Shown one piece after another: positions 52,001 to 55,000 of a stretch of DNA of 64,000 nucleotides; position 1 is the first letter of the stretch; every line of letters starts with the position of its first letter. The notes under the pieces are model-generated. The model ran no database searches. It was not told where the DNA came from and saw only the letters and a list, made by a program, of their open reading frames with translations. The position numbers and the translations under genes were made by a program. The DNA is from Bostrychus sinensis (Eukaryota; Chordata; Actinopteri; Gobiiformes; Eleotridae), in the NCBI GenBank assembly GCA_020698575.1, contig CM036255.1, forward strand, positions 144,501 through 208,500. Direction: 5' to 3'.

Positions 52001-55000
52001 TGTAGCCTCGCTGGGAAGAGCATGGAGTATTCTGCGCCGCTGTTTAGCCAGTGTGAATTCCTTGCGCCTTCGCAGTACTGCAGCCGACAGATCGTTGTAG
52101 AAAGAGGTCCTCTTTCCATCCAAGGTAATTTCACCCTCCGCAGCCTTTCGCCGTACCGCCGCCATCACTCTCTGCTTATCTGGAAACGCGTGGAACCTGA
52201 CAATGACTGGGCGTGGCCGCTGGCCGTCCCCAGGCTTGGGTGCTAGGGAGCAGTGTGCTCGTTCAAGCCTGACTCGTCCCCCTTTCATAGCCACACCAAG
52301 GAAAGTTGGCAGCCAGTGTTCAAAAAAGTCTAAAGCATTATTACCCTCCATATTTTCAGGAATATTTAAAATGCGGACATTTTTGCGCCGTCCCCTGTTT
52401 TCCAGCTCGTCAATGTGATCCGCGAGAGTTTCGACTTTCTTCTCCAGGGCCCGTATGTGAGCAGGGAGTGGCTCATTAGCTGTTTCTAGCTGTAGCACTC
52501 TAGCCTCTGCTTCATCTAGTCGCTCACTGGCTCTCTTCAACTCCGTTGCATGTGAAAGAACTGTTTTCACCAGCGGGTCCAGCTTATCGTTGATCGTCGA
52601 CATAAGTTTAAATGTTATTACCTCCAATGCTTTGGCGAGCGCAGGTTCCAACTCCACATCGCTCTCATCGTCCTGCTCGCCATGTTTGGCCATGTGCGTG
52701 GCTGAGTTGTCAGCGATGTGTTTGGTGGTCTTACATTTAGGATTCGGCATTGTTTGGTGTTGTTTAGTCCAAAATAGTTCCAAAGTCACACCCACAGCAC
52801 AGAAATAAATATGTAAACTCCAGAAAGAATGCTGAGATATTCCTTGGACGCTTACAGAGCTCCCAGCAAACATGTCTGTCTCCTAAGCCGCCATCACGTG
52901 ACCCCCTTCCTAAAAAGTTTTTGTTCGGTCATGTTGGCCGGTGACCATTCATTTTATTGGTCATTTGCATTTCATAACGGCCAAAAGCTGGCATATGCCG
53001 GCTAACAGAAGCCCTGGCATAACCCTTTATGTCTTGTGTATTTGAGCACTATACATGCAGTGGTTTTTAGTTAATATGTTAGCCTAGAAGTGCTAGGCAG
53101 CACTTGAAGGGAGGGAAGTGGACAACATACAGAACAAAAGATAATCTGTCTTAAACACTGCTCAGTGTAGGCTCAGAACAGCGCCTAGTGTCCATGATTT
53201 CAACGTGCATGCACAGTGTTGTTAAAATTCTTGTTTTTTTGCTTCTATGTCTGTTTTTCTTGTCCATAATGCTGTTGCAGTATGAGTCAGACGAGCTAGA
53301 GAAGAGTGTGTATCAGGAGTACGACAGTGACAGTGATGTTCCAGAGGAGCTGAAGCAGGACTACGTGGACGAAAAAACGGGGGACGCCCCGCTCAAGAGG
53401 TACAAGACTGAATGTTCTAGATAACAGCAGTTTTATGGCCAGGGGTGTATGATCACACAGTGTGGTTCCAAAAGAGTTGGGTCATCCATTTTACTTTTTC
53501 TACCATTGTTATAAAGCTTTAGATCACACTGAGTGACTTACCTATTTGCGGAGAATGGAGCTGTTGCATTCAGCATTTATTACTCAGGCAAGAAAATGTT
53601 TTGTTTAAAAATGCTGAACATCGACTCCATTTGGACAGGTAACTAACGCCGGATTTCCACTGCATGCGTATCCGCTGCACTGCGGGCCGCCGCCAAACAA
53701 CAGCGCAGACTTTCTCCTACTAGATACGTCTCCACTCTGCCACACCAGGCCTGCAGAGCCCTGAGCGGCTTGGAAAAAGCATGTGCAGAACGCACGAGTT
53801 TGTGCCATAAAAGCCATGAATAAAGACCAAAACAACTGCTGCTTCAAAAGCAGAAGGACAGAAAACAGCTATTTAATATGAGATCGGTTTGGAGTTCACT
53901 TTACTTTCACTTCTCAGTTTTTCTTTCCAACGGGCAAGTGGCTAGGCACGAAAAAGCTATACGAGGGCAATAAATCTTTAATCGTGTCTTACATTCTTTC
54001 TGTAGTATGTAAACAGCCTACTAAGAATGACTATCTAAAATATATTAAATATAAATATTCTAATTAAAAAAACGTTCATATGGAGTTATATTACTTTGAA
54101 ATATGGATGATGTACATGACCAGTTTCCTGTTTGGTCCAGTCTGAACTGTGAAGGTGGATCTCAACGAAGTCTGCAGTTGAACATCATCCCGCAAAATAG
54201 ACTGGCTGCGTATTTCTGGCGCAGGGCGGAGAACGGCCGGACAGGCGCCGCAGAGCTGCAGAGGCTGTGGGAACATTCTCATTCACTATAACGTATTTAC
54301 TGCGGAGTGCGTGACGCAGTGCAGCGGAGCAGAGCTGCATGCAGTGGAAATTTGGGGGAAGTTTTATTACTTTGTCGATCCCATACAAAGTCTTTGTATT
54401 ATTGATTTACTATTATATAATGATAACAAGATTGACCTGGATCTCATTTATAAAAAGGTGGTGTACACAGAAAATGTTCACATTTATAAAACCCTGCCTA
54501 CATACACCTGCACACAATTTCCTGCGGGTGGTGTGTGTGCGTGTAAAGGGAGCAGGCAGTAGAGGTCTGAGGTGTGTGTGTAAAAGGGGGAAGGTAGTGG
54601 AGGTCCGAGGTATGTATGTAAAGGAAGGGGCAGTGGAGGTCTGAGTGGTGTGTGTAAAGGCAGGGGGCAGTGGACGTCTAAGTGGTGTGTGTGTGTGTGT
54701 GTGTGTAAAGGAAGGGGGCAGTGGAGGTCTGAGTGGTGAGCGTGTAAATGGAGGGGCAGTGGAGTACTGAGTGGCGTGTGTGTAAATGAAGGGGGCAGTG
54801 GAGGTCTGAGGTGTGTGTGTAAAAGGGGGAAGGTAGTGGAGGTCCGAGGTGTGTGTGTAAAGGAAGGGGGCAGTGGAGGTCTGAGTGCTGAGCGTGTAAA
54901 TGGAGGGGCAGTGGAGTACTGAGTGGTGTGTGTGTGTAATGAAGGGAGTGGTGGAGGTCTGAGTGGCGAGTGTGTAAAAGGGGGCAGTGGAGGTGTGAGT

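Larger units (their letters stand above)
48220..52905 (-). mobile_element. L1-clade LINE, 5' complete, 3' end missing, antisense
   Basis: Runs from a 5' end near 52905 (minus strand: gtcacgtgatggcggcttag) through ORF1, ORF2 endonuclease, RT and part of the C-terminus (NVLPRLLYPLQMIPL, LKFSKLQLPISKGGLDVPNF near 48.4 kb), ending near 48220. The final part of ORF2, the 3' UTR and poly-A are absent, opposite to the usual 5' truncation. A 460-bp MITE at 49493-49952 splits ORF2. Several stops (for example near 49310 and 48770) show it is inactive. Confidence 0.88.
44774..53016. mobile_element. hAT-type element stretched to 8.2 kb by nested insertions
   Basis: Left end cagaggttccgctagattt and right end (reverse complement) cagggcttctgttagccgg agree at 12 of 15 terminal bases. 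Flanks gcgtaacc (44766-44773) and gcataacc (53017-53024) are an 8-bp target duplication with one change. Its own sequence is about 44774-44914, 46461-47108 and 52912-53016; the rest is a Tc1-like element, a partial hAT and an L1 with a MITE. No hAT transposase was recognised in the remnant. Confidence 0.72.
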
